A program made the translations under genes and the position numbers. Source: Flavobacterium sp. SM15 (GTDB lineage Bacteria > Bacteroidota > Bacteroidia > Flavobacteriales > Flavobacteriaceae). Taken from it: 64,000 nt of DNA. Below the pieces are notes generated by a model. That model was given only the letters and a program-made list of their open reading frames with translations. It searched no databases and was not told the origin of the DNA. This document shows positions 14,461 to 22,818 of this stretch, piece after piece. The stretch covers positions 1-64,000 of the forward strand of contig NZ_JAKLTO010000006.1 of the NCBI RefSeq assembly GCF_022012335.1. Reading direction: 5' to 3'. The first letter of the stretch is position 1; every line of letters starts with the position of its first letter.

Positions 14461-14802
14461 CGTAGTTATTGATTTAGTTATTCTCAAAGTTTTTTTCAAT
14501 AACGGAGTTGGAAGGCCTCCTCCAAAATTGAATTTTACGTAATCTACTTCTTTATGAACATAAATTGAATTGATCATATGTTTGATATGATTAGTTCGAT
14601 TTAGGCTTCCGCTAATTTTTTGGTTCCAATAATAAATCAATTAAAGATATACTGGATATTTGACTTGTACGATTTTTTTTACTAACTTCGTCAAGTCTTT
14701 AACGCAGCCATGCGTTTGGAAAGTAAACTTTCCACCGATGTCAATCGCAAGACTTGCGGATAGCATCTTAATATTTTTCCACAATAAAATTAGGGGATTC
14801 AT
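14419..14802 (-). pseudogene. Interrupted ORF in cassette C1
   Basis: A start at 14802 gives 53 codons (MNPLILLWKNIKMLSASLAID...VKYPVYL). A single TAA (14641-14643) is followed in the same frame by 73 more open codons running into att1 (..SLNRTNHIKHMINSIYVHKEVDYVKFNF..). The last part (about ITTANRGLVQYPFYRL) merely translates the att site. A gene of about 110 residues with one premature stop is the simplest reading, but the ORF may be fortuitous and the cassette non-coding. No family recognised. Confidence 0.35.
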
Positions 14803-14830
14803 AAACACAAAACTTCGGAGGGCGCACCAA

Positions 14831-14899
14831 TTACGGCTAACTCCTATATATACGCACTCAAATCAAACAATAACAATTTTTTAATCAGCTGATAATCAG
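14831..14899 (-). other. Putative attI-like insertion site
   Basis: The proximal end of cassette C1 is CGGCTAA^C at 14840/14841. The start TTAGCCGTAATT matches the end of the same cassette (TTAGCCGTAGTT). To the right of this point no repeat arm is found, so it should be the primary insertion site. The flank holds the perfect palindrome ATCAGCTGAT (14884-14893) and a direct ATCAG (14895-14899), possible recombinase-binding elements. It lies 156 bases from the recombinase stop codon. Confidence 0.55.
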
Positions 14900-14907
14900 T
14901 GGTTTTT

Positions 14908-14935
14908 AAAATATATTTGAAATAAAGAATTGCAA
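14908..14935 (-). promoter_or_regulatory. Possible promoter facing cassette C1
   Basis: On the minus strand TTG (14933-14935), 17 bases, then TATATTTT (14908-14915), one base off TAnnTTTG. Since att1 lacks a promoter box and C1 has no upstream att site, this is the best candidate for transcription of the array head. Confidence 0.35.
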
Positions 14936-14996
14936 TTATAGGTATATGAGTAAATATATATTGAGCTTGGTTTTTTTTCAAAAGTAAGGAATTTAA

Positions 14997-16067
14997 TTAT
15001 AGATTGTCTAAAGGACTAATGATTTTGCGGACCGATTTGTCTGAAACATGGGTGTAAACAAATGTAGTTTTTATGTCATTATGACCCAGAAGTTCTTGAA
15101 TGAACCGTATATCAGTTCCATTTTCTAATAAATGAGTTGCAAAACTGTGGCGCAAACTGTGAATCCCAACTTTTTTATTGATTCGGGCTTTCTCAAGAGA
15201 TTTTTTGAATACCTGTTGTATGCTTCGGCTGCTGTATTGACCTCCAAAAAGACCTTCAAATAAGTATTCTTTTGGTTTATATTCTTTGTAATAGGCTCTA
15301 AGTTGTTCCAAAACACTTTCAGGTAAATTTACATAACGGTCTTTTTTTCCTTTTCCACGTTGAATATGAACCCTCATAGATTTACTGTCGATATCGGCTA
15401 CTTTGAGATTTAAAACCTCACTTAACCTTAATCCCATTCCATAGCAAAGTTTTAGCATGGTGTTGTGTTTTAAATTTTCGGTAACATCCAAAATACGTTT
15501 CACTTCATACATATTCAGCGCTTTGGGCAGCCTTATTTGTTTTTTCGGTCTAGGTACTTCAAGGAAAATTTTTGTCTGATGTAAAACTTTTTCGTAGTAA
15601 AATTTAATGGCATTTATACGACTGTGAAGGGTATTTTCTTTTAGGCGTAAATCATTTATGCAAAAAAGAAGATAATTGCGTATTTCGTTTTCATCACATT
15701 GATTAGCAGGAATTTCTTTTAAGTAATAAAGATACTGGGCAAACTCATTAACATAACAGCGTAAGGTGTTGGTACTGTATCCTTTAAGCTTTAATTGATT
15801 GATTAAACGTTGAACTTCATTTTGATTTTCGACAGAAATTCTCGATAATACATTTATACCAACATTGTACTCTTGCGGTAAGTTAAATATTTTTCGGTAA
15901 TCTTCATTATCAGGAACGTACCAAGCGGAATGTTTTGAATTCCATCGCGAACCCGGAAGTTGCTTTATCTGCAATACATGATCTTTGTTCCATGGGAAAT
16001 GGATGTAGATGACTTTTAGATTATTAAGGATTCCAAATTTAAATGTAAAAGGCGTTAAATCGTTCAT
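14997..16067 (-). CDS. IntI/Xer-like tyrosine recombinase, putative cassette integrase
   Basis: This 356-residue enzyme has a core-binding SAM-like domain (about 82-165) and a catalytic domain (about 180-356). The tyrosine-recombinase residues are Arg214 (GLRLSE), Lys239 (GKGKKDR), His303 and Arg306 (HSLRHSF), His329 (LLGH) and Tyr338 (VYTHV). It ends in SPLDNL like integron integrases, which typically end in SPLD.L. The IntI-specific insertion between the Lys hairpin and HxxR is absent. Residues 1-65 form an extra domain with LPGSRWNSKHSAWYVP, resembling the HARP motif of SMARCAL1-type annealing helicases. It lies next to the array head and is transcribed toward it. A Xer-type or transposon recombinase is the alternative. 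Confidence 0.8.
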   Translation of the reverse strand: MNDLTPFTFKFGILNNLKVIYIHFPWNKDHVLQIKQLPGSRWNSKHSAWYVPDNEDYRKIFNLPQEYNVGINVLSRISVENQNEVQRLINQLKLKGYSTNTLRCYVNEFAQYLYYLKEIPANQCDENEIRNYLLFCINDLRLKENTLHSRINAIKFYYEKVLHQTKIFLEVPRPKKQIRLPKALNMYEVKRILDVTENLKHNTMLKLCYGMGLRLSEVLNLKVADIDSKSMRVHIQRGKGKKDRYVNLPESVLEQLRAYYKEYKPKEYLFEGLFGGQYSSRSIQQVFKKSLEKARINKKVGIHSLRHSFATHLLENGTDIRFIQELLGHNDIKTTFVYTHVSDKSVRKIISPLDNL

Positions 16068-16086
16068 AAAGGCGAATAGTTTAAAA

Positions 16087-16094
16087 CAAAAATA
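16087..16094 (-). promoter_or_regulatory. Likely -7 element of the recombinase gene
   Basis: TATTTTTG on the minus strand (TAnnTTTG) 19 bases before the ATG. I see no clear TTG at -33, so the promoter may be weak or activator-dependent. Confidence 0.45.
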
Positions 16095-16241
16095 AGGAAA
16101 AATACTATAAATTTATAATCTGGCTTTTGTTTTGCGCTTTTTTAGTTAGAAACCTTACTATTTTCAAACAAGCTCAAAACATTACAACTATTGTTTTCTT
16201 TTCCGAAATATGTGTTATTTTAGCCATTAAATAGTACGATT

Positions 16242-17099
16242 ATGATTTCAGAGCAACAGTTTCAGGAAGAACTTCAGATTATTATTAAAAATGCCATTCG
16301 TGAAGATGTTGGGGATGGCGATCACAGTTCACTGGCGTGTATTCCGGCTTCGGCTACAGGAAAAGCAAAACTTTTGGTTAAAGATGAAGGTACGCTTGCC
16401 GGAGTAGAATTTGCACGTATGGTTTTTCAGTACGTAGACCCTAATTTGCAGATGGAAGTATTCATAAACGATGGGGCTTTGGTTAAGTATGGAGATGTTG
16501 CTTTTCATGTTTCGGGCAGTTCTCAATCGATTTTAAAAGCCGAACGTTTGGTACTTAATGCCATGCAGCGTATGAGTGCTATTGCTACTAAAACTAAGGT
16601 TTTTGTTGAATTACTGGAAGGAACCAAGACCAAAATTCTTGATACCAGAAAGACAACTCCCGGCATTCGTGCGCTTGAAAAATGGGCCGTAAAGATAGCC
16701 GGTGGGGAGAATCATCGTTTTGCATTGTATGATATGATTATGCTTAAAGATAATCACAATGATTTTGCCGGAGGAATTTCCAAAGCCATTGAGAAAACGA
16801 ATCAATATCTTAAAGACCATAACCTAGATTTAAAGATTATTGTGGAAGCAAGAAATTTAGATGAAGTTGCAGAAATTCTCCAGAATGAAGGAGTTTATAG
16901 AATTTTATTGGACAATTTCAATTTTGATGATACCCGAAAAGCAGTTGAAATGATTGCCGGGAAGTGCCTTACGGAATCTTCAGGTGGGATAAATGAAAAA
17001 ACTGTTCGTCATTATGCAGAATGTGGCGTGGATTTTGTATCTTCTGGGGCATTAACCCATTCCATTTACAATATGGATTTGAGTTTGAAGGCGATTTAG
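16242..17099 (+). CDS. nadC: Nicotinate-nucleotide pyrophosphorylase (carboxylating)
   Basis: This 285-residue enzyme converts quinolinate and PRPP to nicotinate mononucleotide in de novo NAD synthesis. Visible family blocks are EDVGDGDHSS (21-30), ERLVLN (101-106), DTRKTTPGIR (134-143), GGENHRF (154-160) and MLKDNH (167-172). C-terminal glycine-rich SSGGIN (about 247-252) is followed by GVDFVSSGALTHS, the phosphate-binding end of the barrel. Length is typical. nadA and nadB are not adjacent. It is the first core gene beyond the integron platform, transcribed away from it. Confidence 0.95.
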   Translation: MISEQQFQEELQIIIKNAIREDVGDGDHSSLACIPASATGKAKLLVKDEGTLAGVEFARMVFQYVDPNLQMEVFINDGALVKYGDVAFHVSGSSQSILKAERLVLNAMQRMSAIATKTKVFVELLEGTKTKILDTRKTTPGIRALEKWAVKIAGGENHRFALYDMIMLKDNHNDFAGGISKAIEKTNQYLKDHNLDLKIIVEARNLDEVAEILQNEGVYRILLDNFNFDDTRKAVEMIAGKCLTESSGGINEKTVRHYAECGVDFVSSGALTHSIYNMDLSLKAI

Positions 17100-17190
17100 G
17101 TAAGAAGAGAAAAGGGAAATGGATAGTTTTTGAATACGGAATTAGATTTGCCCTCATCACTTGTAACTTATCCCTAACAATAAAAAAACT

Positions 17191-18147
17191 ATGTCCAAAG
17201 AAATAGAAGATCAAATAGAAAAAATCCCTGTACTGAATAAGCTGATGGCTTTTGGGAAAACTGTAAAAGTACCTGGTTTGGAAGGAGTTTCCCTTTATGA
17301 AATTATGGAACTTTACGGGATTGGAATTGCTAAAGGGGCTTTTTCCTATAGGGCAGGGGCGATTGCTTTTAGTTTCTTTATGGCGTTGTTTCCTTTTGCG
17401 CTGTTTATTCTGAATTTGATTCCGTACATTCCTTTGCAGGGTTTTCAGGAAGATTTCCTTCAGTTTGTTTCCGACAGTGTTCCGCCTAATACTTATGGCG
17501 CGGTAGAATCAATCCTGAAAGATATTATGAACAATTCCTATCAAAGTTTGCTTTCGTTCGGTTTTTTATTGTCTATCTTTTTGATGTCTAACGGATTAAA
17601 TGCTGTTTTGGGTGGTTTTGAATCTTCATATCATGTAACCATTAAGCGAGGTTATTTTAGACAGTATGCTGTGGCCATTGGATTGTCTTTGATTTTTTCA
17701 TTTTTATTGATTTTAACGATTTCAGCCATAGTTGTTTCTGAGGTTTTTATACAGAAACTTTCTGACACACTGGAACTTAACGATGTTTTGTTAATTGAAT
17801 GGGCGCGGTATTTGTTCATCTTACTGATGCTTTTTGTCTCTACATCGTTCCTTTTTAAATACGGAACAAGGGAAACCAAACAAATTCCTTTTTTCAATGC
17901 CGGAGCCATGTTGACCACGGTTTTGGTTATTGTAACTTCTTATGTATTTGGTATTTATGTTACAAAGTTTGCACGATATAATGAACTTTACGGATCAATT
18001 GGTACACTTCTTGTATTAATGTTTTACATCTGGATTAACTGTATGATTTTACTTTTAGGTTTCGAACTTAATGCGATTATCAACAAGCATAAAAGAATGC
18101 ACGACAAACGAAAAATTGAGGTTTCACACGATCAAAAAGATAAATAA
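17191..18147 (+). CDS. YihY/BrkB-family inner-membrane protein
   Basis: This 318-residue protein has six predicted membrane segments, and the family core SYRAGAIAFSFFMALFPFALFIL begins near residue 52. Further hydrophobic spans are around 105-128, 150-180, 200-222, 235-258 and 265-290, with a charged C-terminal tail (HKRMHDKRKIEVSHDQKDK). YihY/BrkB proteins were long misnamed RNase BN; their transport role is unresolved. It lies 91 bases after nadC, perhaps in the same transcript. Confidence 0.88.
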   Translation: MSKEIEDQIEKIPVLNKLMAFGKTVKVPGLEGVSLYEIMELYGIGIAKGAFSYRAGAIAFSFFMALFPFALFILNLIPYIPLQGFQEDFLQFVSDSVPPNTYGAVESILKDIMNNSYQSLLSFGFLLSIFLMSNGLNAVLGGFESSYHVTIKRGYFRQYAVAIGLSLIFSFLLILTISAIVVSEVFIQKLSDTLELNDVLLIEWARYLFILLMLFVSTSFLFKYGTRETKQIPFFNAGAMLTTVLVIVTSYVFGIYVTKFARYNELYGSIGTLLVLMFYIWINCMILLLGFELNAIINKHKRMHDKRKIEVSHDQKDK

Positions 18148-18201
18148 TTACGATTTTCGGAAGAAAAAATTTATATATTTAACAAAATAAAAACTACTAT
18201 T

Positions 18202-18768
18202 ATGAAAAAACAGTTCTTAACATTATTATTTGTAGCATTTGCTGGTTTATTTTCGATGACTGCGCAAACAGAAGTTGGTGGAGTTAAATTGGCTCAGAAA
18301 GTAACCCTTGAAGGACAGAATCTGGTACTTAACGGAGCTGGTATCCGTGAAAAAATGTGGATTGATTTATATGTAGGTGCTTTATATTTACCAAAAAAGA
18401 GTTCTAATGCGGCGGAAATCATGAGTAGTGGTGATGCAGCTGCAATTAAATTGACCATAATTTCAGGAATGATTACCAGTGAGAAAATGATTCATGCGGT
18501 AAACGAAGGTTTTGAAAACTCAACCAGTGGTAATACAGCGCCAATTAAAGCTAAGATCGCTCAGTTCAAATCGTTTTTTAAAGAAGAAATCAAAAAAGGT
18601 GATGTTTTTGAAATGGTAAACGTTCCGGGTAAAGGTGTTGTGGTTTCTAAAAACGGAAAAGAAAAAGGTGTTATTGACGGTGCTGATTTCAAAAAAGCAT
18701 TATTCGGAATTTGGTTGTCTAACAAGCCTGCAGATAAAGGTTTAAAAACAGCTATGTTAGGTAAATAA
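18202..18768 (+). CDS. Exported chalcone-isomerase-like protein
   Basis: This 188-residue protein has a signal peptide (MKKQFLTLLFVAFAGLFSMTAQ). The domain TEVGGVKLAQKVTLEGQNLVLNGAGIREKMWIDLYVGALYLPKK matches the chalcone-isomerase-like family of Gram-negative periplasmic proteins. These share the fold but not the flavonoid activity; fatty-acid binding has been suggested for relatives. It is a single gene closed by a strong terminator, 54 bases after the BrkB gene. Confidence 0.85.
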   Translation: MKKQFLTLLFVAFAGLFSMTAQTEVGGVKLAQKVTLEGQNLVLNGAGIREKMWIDLYVGALYLPKKSSNAAEIMSSGDAAAIKLTIISGMITSEKMIHAVNEGFENSTSGNTAPIKAKIAQFKSFFKEEIKKGDVFEMVNVPGKGVVVSKNGKEKGVIDGADFKKALFGIWLSNKPADKGLKTAMLGK

Positions 18769-18794
18769 TTTTACAGAAAATAAATTAAATAGAA

Positions 18795-18822
18795 AGCACT
18801 TCCATAGCGAAGTGTTTTTTTG
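18795..18822 (+). terminator. Rho-independent terminator
   Basis: CACTTC, 6-base loop, GAAGTG followed by seven T. Separates the chalcone-isomerase-like gene from priA. Confidence 0.85.
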
Positions 18823-18858
18823 TTTTAGTAGCTTATATTTGTAGTTCAAAATAAATTC

Positions 18859-21309
18859 ATGTTGCATTTTATAGAAGTTGTTTTACCGCTTGCTTTGCCC
18901 AAAACCTTTACTTATTTGGTATCGGAGGCGGAATATCACTACGTCCAAAAAGGGATGCGGGTTGCGGTTCCGTTCGGGAAAAACAAAATCTATACAGGGT
19001 TGGTTATTGATCTGCATCAAAATGCACCAACACTTTATCAGGCAAAAGAAATTCATCAGATTTTAGATGAAAAGCCTGTTGTTAATGAATTGCAGATTGA
19101 GCACTGGAAATGGATTGCATTATATTATATGTGTTCCATAGGCGAGGTTTTCAGAAGTGCTTTGCCTTCGGGATTTTTGTTGGAAAGTGAGACGATTATT
19201 TCGGCATCTAAAGAAAATGATATTGATGCGAAGGAATTGTCGGACAGTGAGTTTTTGATTCATCAGGCTTTGCAACAGCAATCCTCCTTGAAAGTTGATG
19301 ATATAATTTCGATACTAGGAAAGAAAAATGTATTTCCGGTTTTGAATGCGATGTTGGCCAAGAATTTTTTGGTTTTACAGCAAGAGGTTTCGGAAAAATA
19401 CAAACCGAAATTAACACGTTATATCCGTTTGCAGGAAGAATTTCATAATCAGGCGCAGCTTTCTGAATTGATGGAACTTTTATCCCGTGCACAAAAGCAA
19501 CGTGAATTGGTATTGCATTATTTTCAGTTGCAGGCAAGGGAAAAAAAGCCGGTTTCGGTTAAGAAGCTTATTGAAAGTTCGGGAAGTACTTCGGCGGTAA
19601 TAAAATCGCTTATTGATAAAGGAATTTTAGAGGAATATCATTTAGCGGAAGATCGGGTTTCTTTTGAGAAAAATGAGAATTCCGGTTTTGAATTAAGCAC
19701 TGCGCAACAGCAAGCTTTTGATGAGGTTAAGACTAGTTTTGATTCGTATTCGGTTTCTCTGTTTCACGGCGTTACGGCTTCGGGTAAAACGGAAATCTAC
19801 ATTAAACTTATAGAAGAATACCTTAATAGAGGTAAACAGGTTTTGTATTTGTTGCCTGAAATTGCGCTTACTACCCAATTGGTTACAAGGCTGACGGCTT
19901 ATTTCGGGAATCAGGTTGCGGTGTTTCATTCAAAATATTCCAACAACGAACGTATTGAGGTCTGGAATCAGGTTTTACAGAATTCTGATAAAGCAAAGAT
20001 TGTTATTGGAGCGCGTTCGGCTTTATTTCTTCCGTTTTCAAATTTAGGCCTGATTGTTATCGATGAAGAACACGAGCAAACATTTAAACAATTTGATCCG
20101 GCGCCACGTTATCATGCAAGGGATGCGGCGATTGTTTTGGCTTCTCAGCATAAAGCAAAAGTTTTGTTGGGTTCGGCCACGCCAAGTTTGGAGACCTACC
20201 ATAATGTTAATCAAAATAAATACGGTTTAATTGAACTTTTCGAGCGTTACGGGAATGTTGTTTTGCCTGAAATTTATCTGGTGGATTTAAAGGATAAGTA
20301 CAAGCGAAAAAAGATGACCGGTCATTTTAGCGATGAACTTCTGGAATCTATGACGGAATCGTTATCCAAAGGGGAGCAGGTTATTTTATTTCAGAACCGT
20401 CGTGGGTATTCGCCTTTTGTGGAATGTATTACTTGTGGTCATGTGCCGCAATGTCCTAATTGCGATGTGAGTTTGACTTATTATAAATTTAAGAATCAGC
20501 TGCGTTGTCATTATTGCGGCTATTCGATTGCAAATCCTACCCATTGTCACGCTTGTCAATCAGTTGATTTATCTACAAAAGGTTTTGGTACGGAACAGAT
20601 TGAATTGGAGCTCAAATCAATTTTTCCGGAGAAAGTTACTGGTCGAATGGATCAGGACACGACTCGTGGAAAGTATGGATATGAGAAGATAATTGATGCG
20701 TTTAAAAATCAGGAAATCGATATTCTTGTGGGAACACAAATGTTGGCCAAAGGACTTCATTTTGATAATGTTACATTAGTCGGTGTAATGAATGCAGACA
20801 ATATGCTTAACCAACCTGATTTTCGTTCGCATGAAAGGGCTTATCAAATGATGATGCAGGTCGCCGGTAGGGCAGGACGTAGCGAAAAACGTGGTAAAGT
20901 GATGATTCAGACTTATAATCCTTATCATAATGTTATTCAGCAAGTGACTAATAATGATTATGTTGGGATGTTTAAGGAGCAGATTTATGACCGCCACAAT
21001 TTTAAATATCCGCCTTTTTACCGTTTAGTAAAACTTACTTTAAAGCACCGTGATTTCGATAAGCTTAAAGAAGGATCGTTGTGGGTGTATAATGTTTTGG
21101 CTGAACAATTGCAAATCCCTGTTTTAGGTCCGGAAGAACCGGCGATTAGTAGAATTCGTAATGAATACATCCGTACGATACTTATTAAAATCCCGAACCA
21201 GAACCATTTGGGGAATACAAAAAAAACTATCCAGAGGGTACTGAATAGTTTTGAGGCAGTAGCTCAATACAGAGCTATAAAAGTTACGATAAACGTCGAT
21301 AATTATTAA
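18859..21309 (+). CDS. priA: Primosomal protein N' (replication restart helicase)
   Basis: This 816-residue superfamily 2 helicase restarts stalled forks. The N-terminal fork-binding domain (1-110) precedes the helicase core, with Walker A GVTASGKTEI near residue 303 and the DEEH box (IVIDEEHEQTF) near 400. The cysteine-rich zinc insertion (CITCGHVPQCPNCDV..LRCHYCGYS..CHACQS) spans about 522-572. Motif VI is QVAGRAGRSEKRG. All four CxxC pairs are intact. Its stop overlaps the convergent LytTR gene by 4 bases. Confidence 0.96.
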   Translation: MLHFIEVVLPLALPKTFTYLVSEAEYHYVQKGMRVAVPFGKNKIYTGLVIDLHQNAPTLYQAKEIHQILDEKPVVNELQIEHWKWIALYYMCSIGEVFRSALPSGFLLESETIISASKENDIDAKELSDSEFLIHQALQQQSSLKVDDIISILGKKNVFPVLNAMLAKNFLVLQQEVSEKYKPKLTRYIRLQEEFHNQAQLSELMELLSRAQKQRELVLHYFQLQAREKKPVSVKKLIESSGSTSAVIKSLIDKGILEEYHLAEDRVSFEKNENSGFELSTAQQQAFDEVKTSFDSYSVSLFHGVTASGKTEIYIKLIEEYLNRGKQVLYLLPEIALTTQLVTRLTAYFGNQVAVFHSKYSNNERIEVWNQVLQNSDKAKIVIGARSALFLPFSNLGLIVIDEEHEQTFKQFDPAPRYHARDAAIVLASQHKAKVLLGSATPSLETYHNVNQNKYGLIELFERYGNVVLPEIYLVDLKDKYKRKKMTGHFSDELLESMTESLSKGEQVILFQNRRGYSPFVECITCGHVPQCPNCDVSLTYYKFKNQLRCHYCGYSIANPTHCHACQSVDLSTKGFGTEQIELELKSIFPEKVTGRMDQDTTRGKYGYEKIIDAFKNQEIDILVGTQMLAKGLHFDNVTLVGVMNADNMLNQPDFRSHERAYQMMMQVAGRAGRSEKRGKVMIQTYNPYHNVIQQVTNNDYVGMFKEQIYDRHNFKYPPFYRLVKLTLKHRDFDKLKEGSLWVYNVLAEQLQIPVLGPEEPAISRIRNEYIRTILIKIPNQNHLGNTKKTIQRVLNSFEAVAQYRAIKVTINVDNY

Positions 21310-22004
21310 GCGCTTTCAATTGCTTTTACCAAGTCTTCTTTTTTGTTTCGGCTTAAAGGTATTTTGTTCGGGCCGATTTCTGCAAACTTGCTGTTGAACT
21401 TCTCAATCTTGTCTATATTTACGATGAATGATTTATGTACGCGAATGAATTTCTCTTTCGGTAATTCATTCTCGAACGATTTCATTGTGGATAAAACCAG
21501 GTGGTTGTCTTCTTCGGTAATTACTTTTACATAATCGCCGTAAGCTTCAATCCATTTGATTCGGGAAATGTAGATTTTAAGTTTTTTAAGGTTACTCTTG
21601 ATAAAGATATGTGGGCTTTCTTCTTCACCACCATTTTCTTTGCTGAGCGATATCATACTCATGGCTTTTTTAACGGCCTGATTGAATCGTTCGCGTGTTA
21701 TGGGTTTGTGAAGGTAATCCGTCGCAGCATAATCAAATGCTTTTACAGCATACTCCGCCTTGGAGGTAATGAAAATTACCTGAGGTTTTACTTTTAAGCC
21801 GTCCAAAAGGTCGAAACCATTAATTACGGGCATTTCAATGTCTAAAAAAACCAGATCAACATTTTTATTGGTGATACAGTTTTTGGCTTCCACAGCATTT
21901 GAAAATTCGCCTACGAGCTCCAGATTTGGGTTGTCATTTACTAATTTAGTAATGGTCAATCTTTGGATGCTACTATCATCAACTACAATACAATTTATTT
22001 TCAT
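21306..22004 (-). CDS. LytTR-family response regulator
   Basis: This 232-residue protein has a receiver domain (1-120) with phospho-acceptor Asp55 (LVFLDIEMP), acidic pair D9-D10 and the conserved Lys in FITSKAEYAVKAF. A LytTR DNA-binding domain (about 132-230) follows (HIFIKSNLKKLKIYISRIKWIEAYGDYVKVITEE, FIRVHKSFIVNIDKIEKF). Partner kinases are usually 7TM or LytS-type histidine kinases; none is adjacent, so the kinase must be encoded elsewhere. It is convergent with priA and divergent from rpsF. Confidence 0.92.
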   Translation of the reverse strand: MKINCIVVDDSSIQRLTITKLVNDNPNLELVGEFSNAVEAKNCITNKNVDLVFLDIEMPVINGFDLLDGLKVKPQVIFITSKAEYAVKAFDYAATDYLHKPITRERFNQAVKKAMSMISLSKENGGEEESPHIFIKSNLKKLKIYISRIKWIEAYGDYVKVITEEDNHLVLSTMKSFENELPKEKFIRVHKSFIVNIDKIEKFNSKFAEIGPNKIPLSRNKKEDLVKAIESA

Positions 22005-22111
22005 AAGCTTTTGGTGAGAGTTAATATCGAAATAAAAATAACTAAATTGTTTTAATATCCAAAAGATTTATGTGAAAATGTTGCATTTCGTCTAAAATAT
22101 CGAAAATAGTA

Positions 22112-22141
22112 TTGCTCTTTAAAATATAATTTCTATTTTTG
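22112..22141 (+). promoter_or_regulatory. Promoter of the rpsF-rpsR-rplI operon
   Basis: TTG (22112-22114), 19 bases, TATTTTTG (22134-22141): a full match to the Bacteroidota -33/-7 consensus, 33 bases before the rpsF start. Confidence 0.75.
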
Positions 22142-22174
22142 CACCCAATTTTATAACAAATAAATATTTTTATT

Positions 22175-22516
22175 ATGAATCATTATGAAACTGTTTTCAT
22201 CTTGAATCCCGTTTTATCTGAGCAGCAGGTAAAGGAAACAGTAAGCAAATTCGAAGATTTTCTTACTTCTAGAGGAGCAAAGATGGTAGCTAAAGAGGAT
22301 TGGGGCTTGAAAAAAATGGCTTACGAAATCCAACACAAGAAATCTGGTTTTTACCATTTGTTTCAATTCGAAGCAGCAGGAGATATCCTTATTGCTTTCG
22401 AAACTGAGTTCCGTCGTGACGAAAGAGTTATGCGTTTCTTAACTGTAAGTTTAGACAAACACGCGGTAGCTTGGGCTGAGAGAAGAAGAGAAAAATTAAA
22501 ATCTAAAAAAGCTTAA
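22175..22516 (+). CDS. rpsF: 30S ribosomal protein S6
   Basis: This 113-residue protein carries the S6 pattern [52 protein letters not shown] and [20 protein letters not shown]6 binds S18 in the platform of the small subunit. The next gene is rpsR, 5 bases away; ssb, which sits here in many Proteobacteria, is absent. Confidence 0.96.
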   Translation: MNHYETVFILNPVLSEQQVKETVSKFEDFLTSRGAKMVAKEDWGLKKMAYEIQHKKSGFYHLFQFEAAGDILIAFETEFRRDERVMRFLTVSLDKHAVAWAERRREKLKSKKA

Positions 22517-22521
22517 TTATC

Positions 22522-22818
22522 ATGTCAAGCATCGAGCAATCTGCAAAAGGAAAAAAAGACGGAGATATCAGATATCTAACGCCTTTAAACATAGAAACCA
22601 ACAAAACTAAAAAGTATTGTCGTTTCAAAAAATCAGGTATCAAATATATCGATTATAAAGATGCTGATTTCTTATTGAAATTCGTTAACGAGCAAGGGAA
22701 AATTCTTCCTCGTCGTTTAACTGGAACTTCATTGAAATACCAAAGAAAAGTGTCTGTAGCTGTTAAAAGAGCTCGTCACTTAGCTTTAATGCCATACGTG
22801 GCCGATTTATTAAAATAA
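22522..22818 (+). CDS. rpsR: 30S ribosomal protein S18
   Basis: This 98-residue protein has [63 protein letters not shown], the conserved S18 core. The first 20 residues ([26 protein letters not shown]) form the extension typical of Bacteroidota S18. It forms a heterodimer with S6. Confidence 0.96.
   Translation: MSSIEQSAKGKKDGDIRYLTPLNIETNKTKKYCRFKKSGIKYIDYKDADFLLKFVNEQGKILPRRLTGTSLKYQRKVSVAVKRARHLALMPYVADLLK

Larger units (their letters stand above)
1..16067 (-). mobile_element. Integron-like cassette array with tyrosine recombinase
   Basis: Twenty complete head-to-tail units, all transcribed on the minus strand, lie downstream of a tyrosine recombinase gene. Each unit carries zero to three ORFs and ends in a folded recombination-site-like repeat. 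Unit boundaries fall at AA^C (plus strand), where the two ends of the same cassette match each other for about 9 bases. This reproduces the logic of integron gene cassettes (boundary G^TT on the coding strand). The recombinase is co-directional with the cassettes, unlike class 1 integrons. A partial twenty-first unit (1-20) shows the array continues past the left edge. Confidence 0.88.

Noticed and set aside
1..14841. Regularly spaced palindromic repeats as a CRISPR array
   Set aside because: Spacing is 480-1440 bases, the spacers are genes, the repeats are 120-165 bases with structured arms, and no cas genes are present.
1..14841. Repeats as terminal inverted repeats of insertion sequences or MITEs
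   Set aside because: No transposase and no target-site duplications. Unit ends match across cassettes in the integron manner (AA^C boundary) instead of flanking single elements.
14997..16067. Classical class 1-type integron
   Set aside because: The recombinase lacks the IntI insertion, has an extra N-terminal domain and is co-directional with the cassettes. No sul1/qacE or resistance gene set is present.
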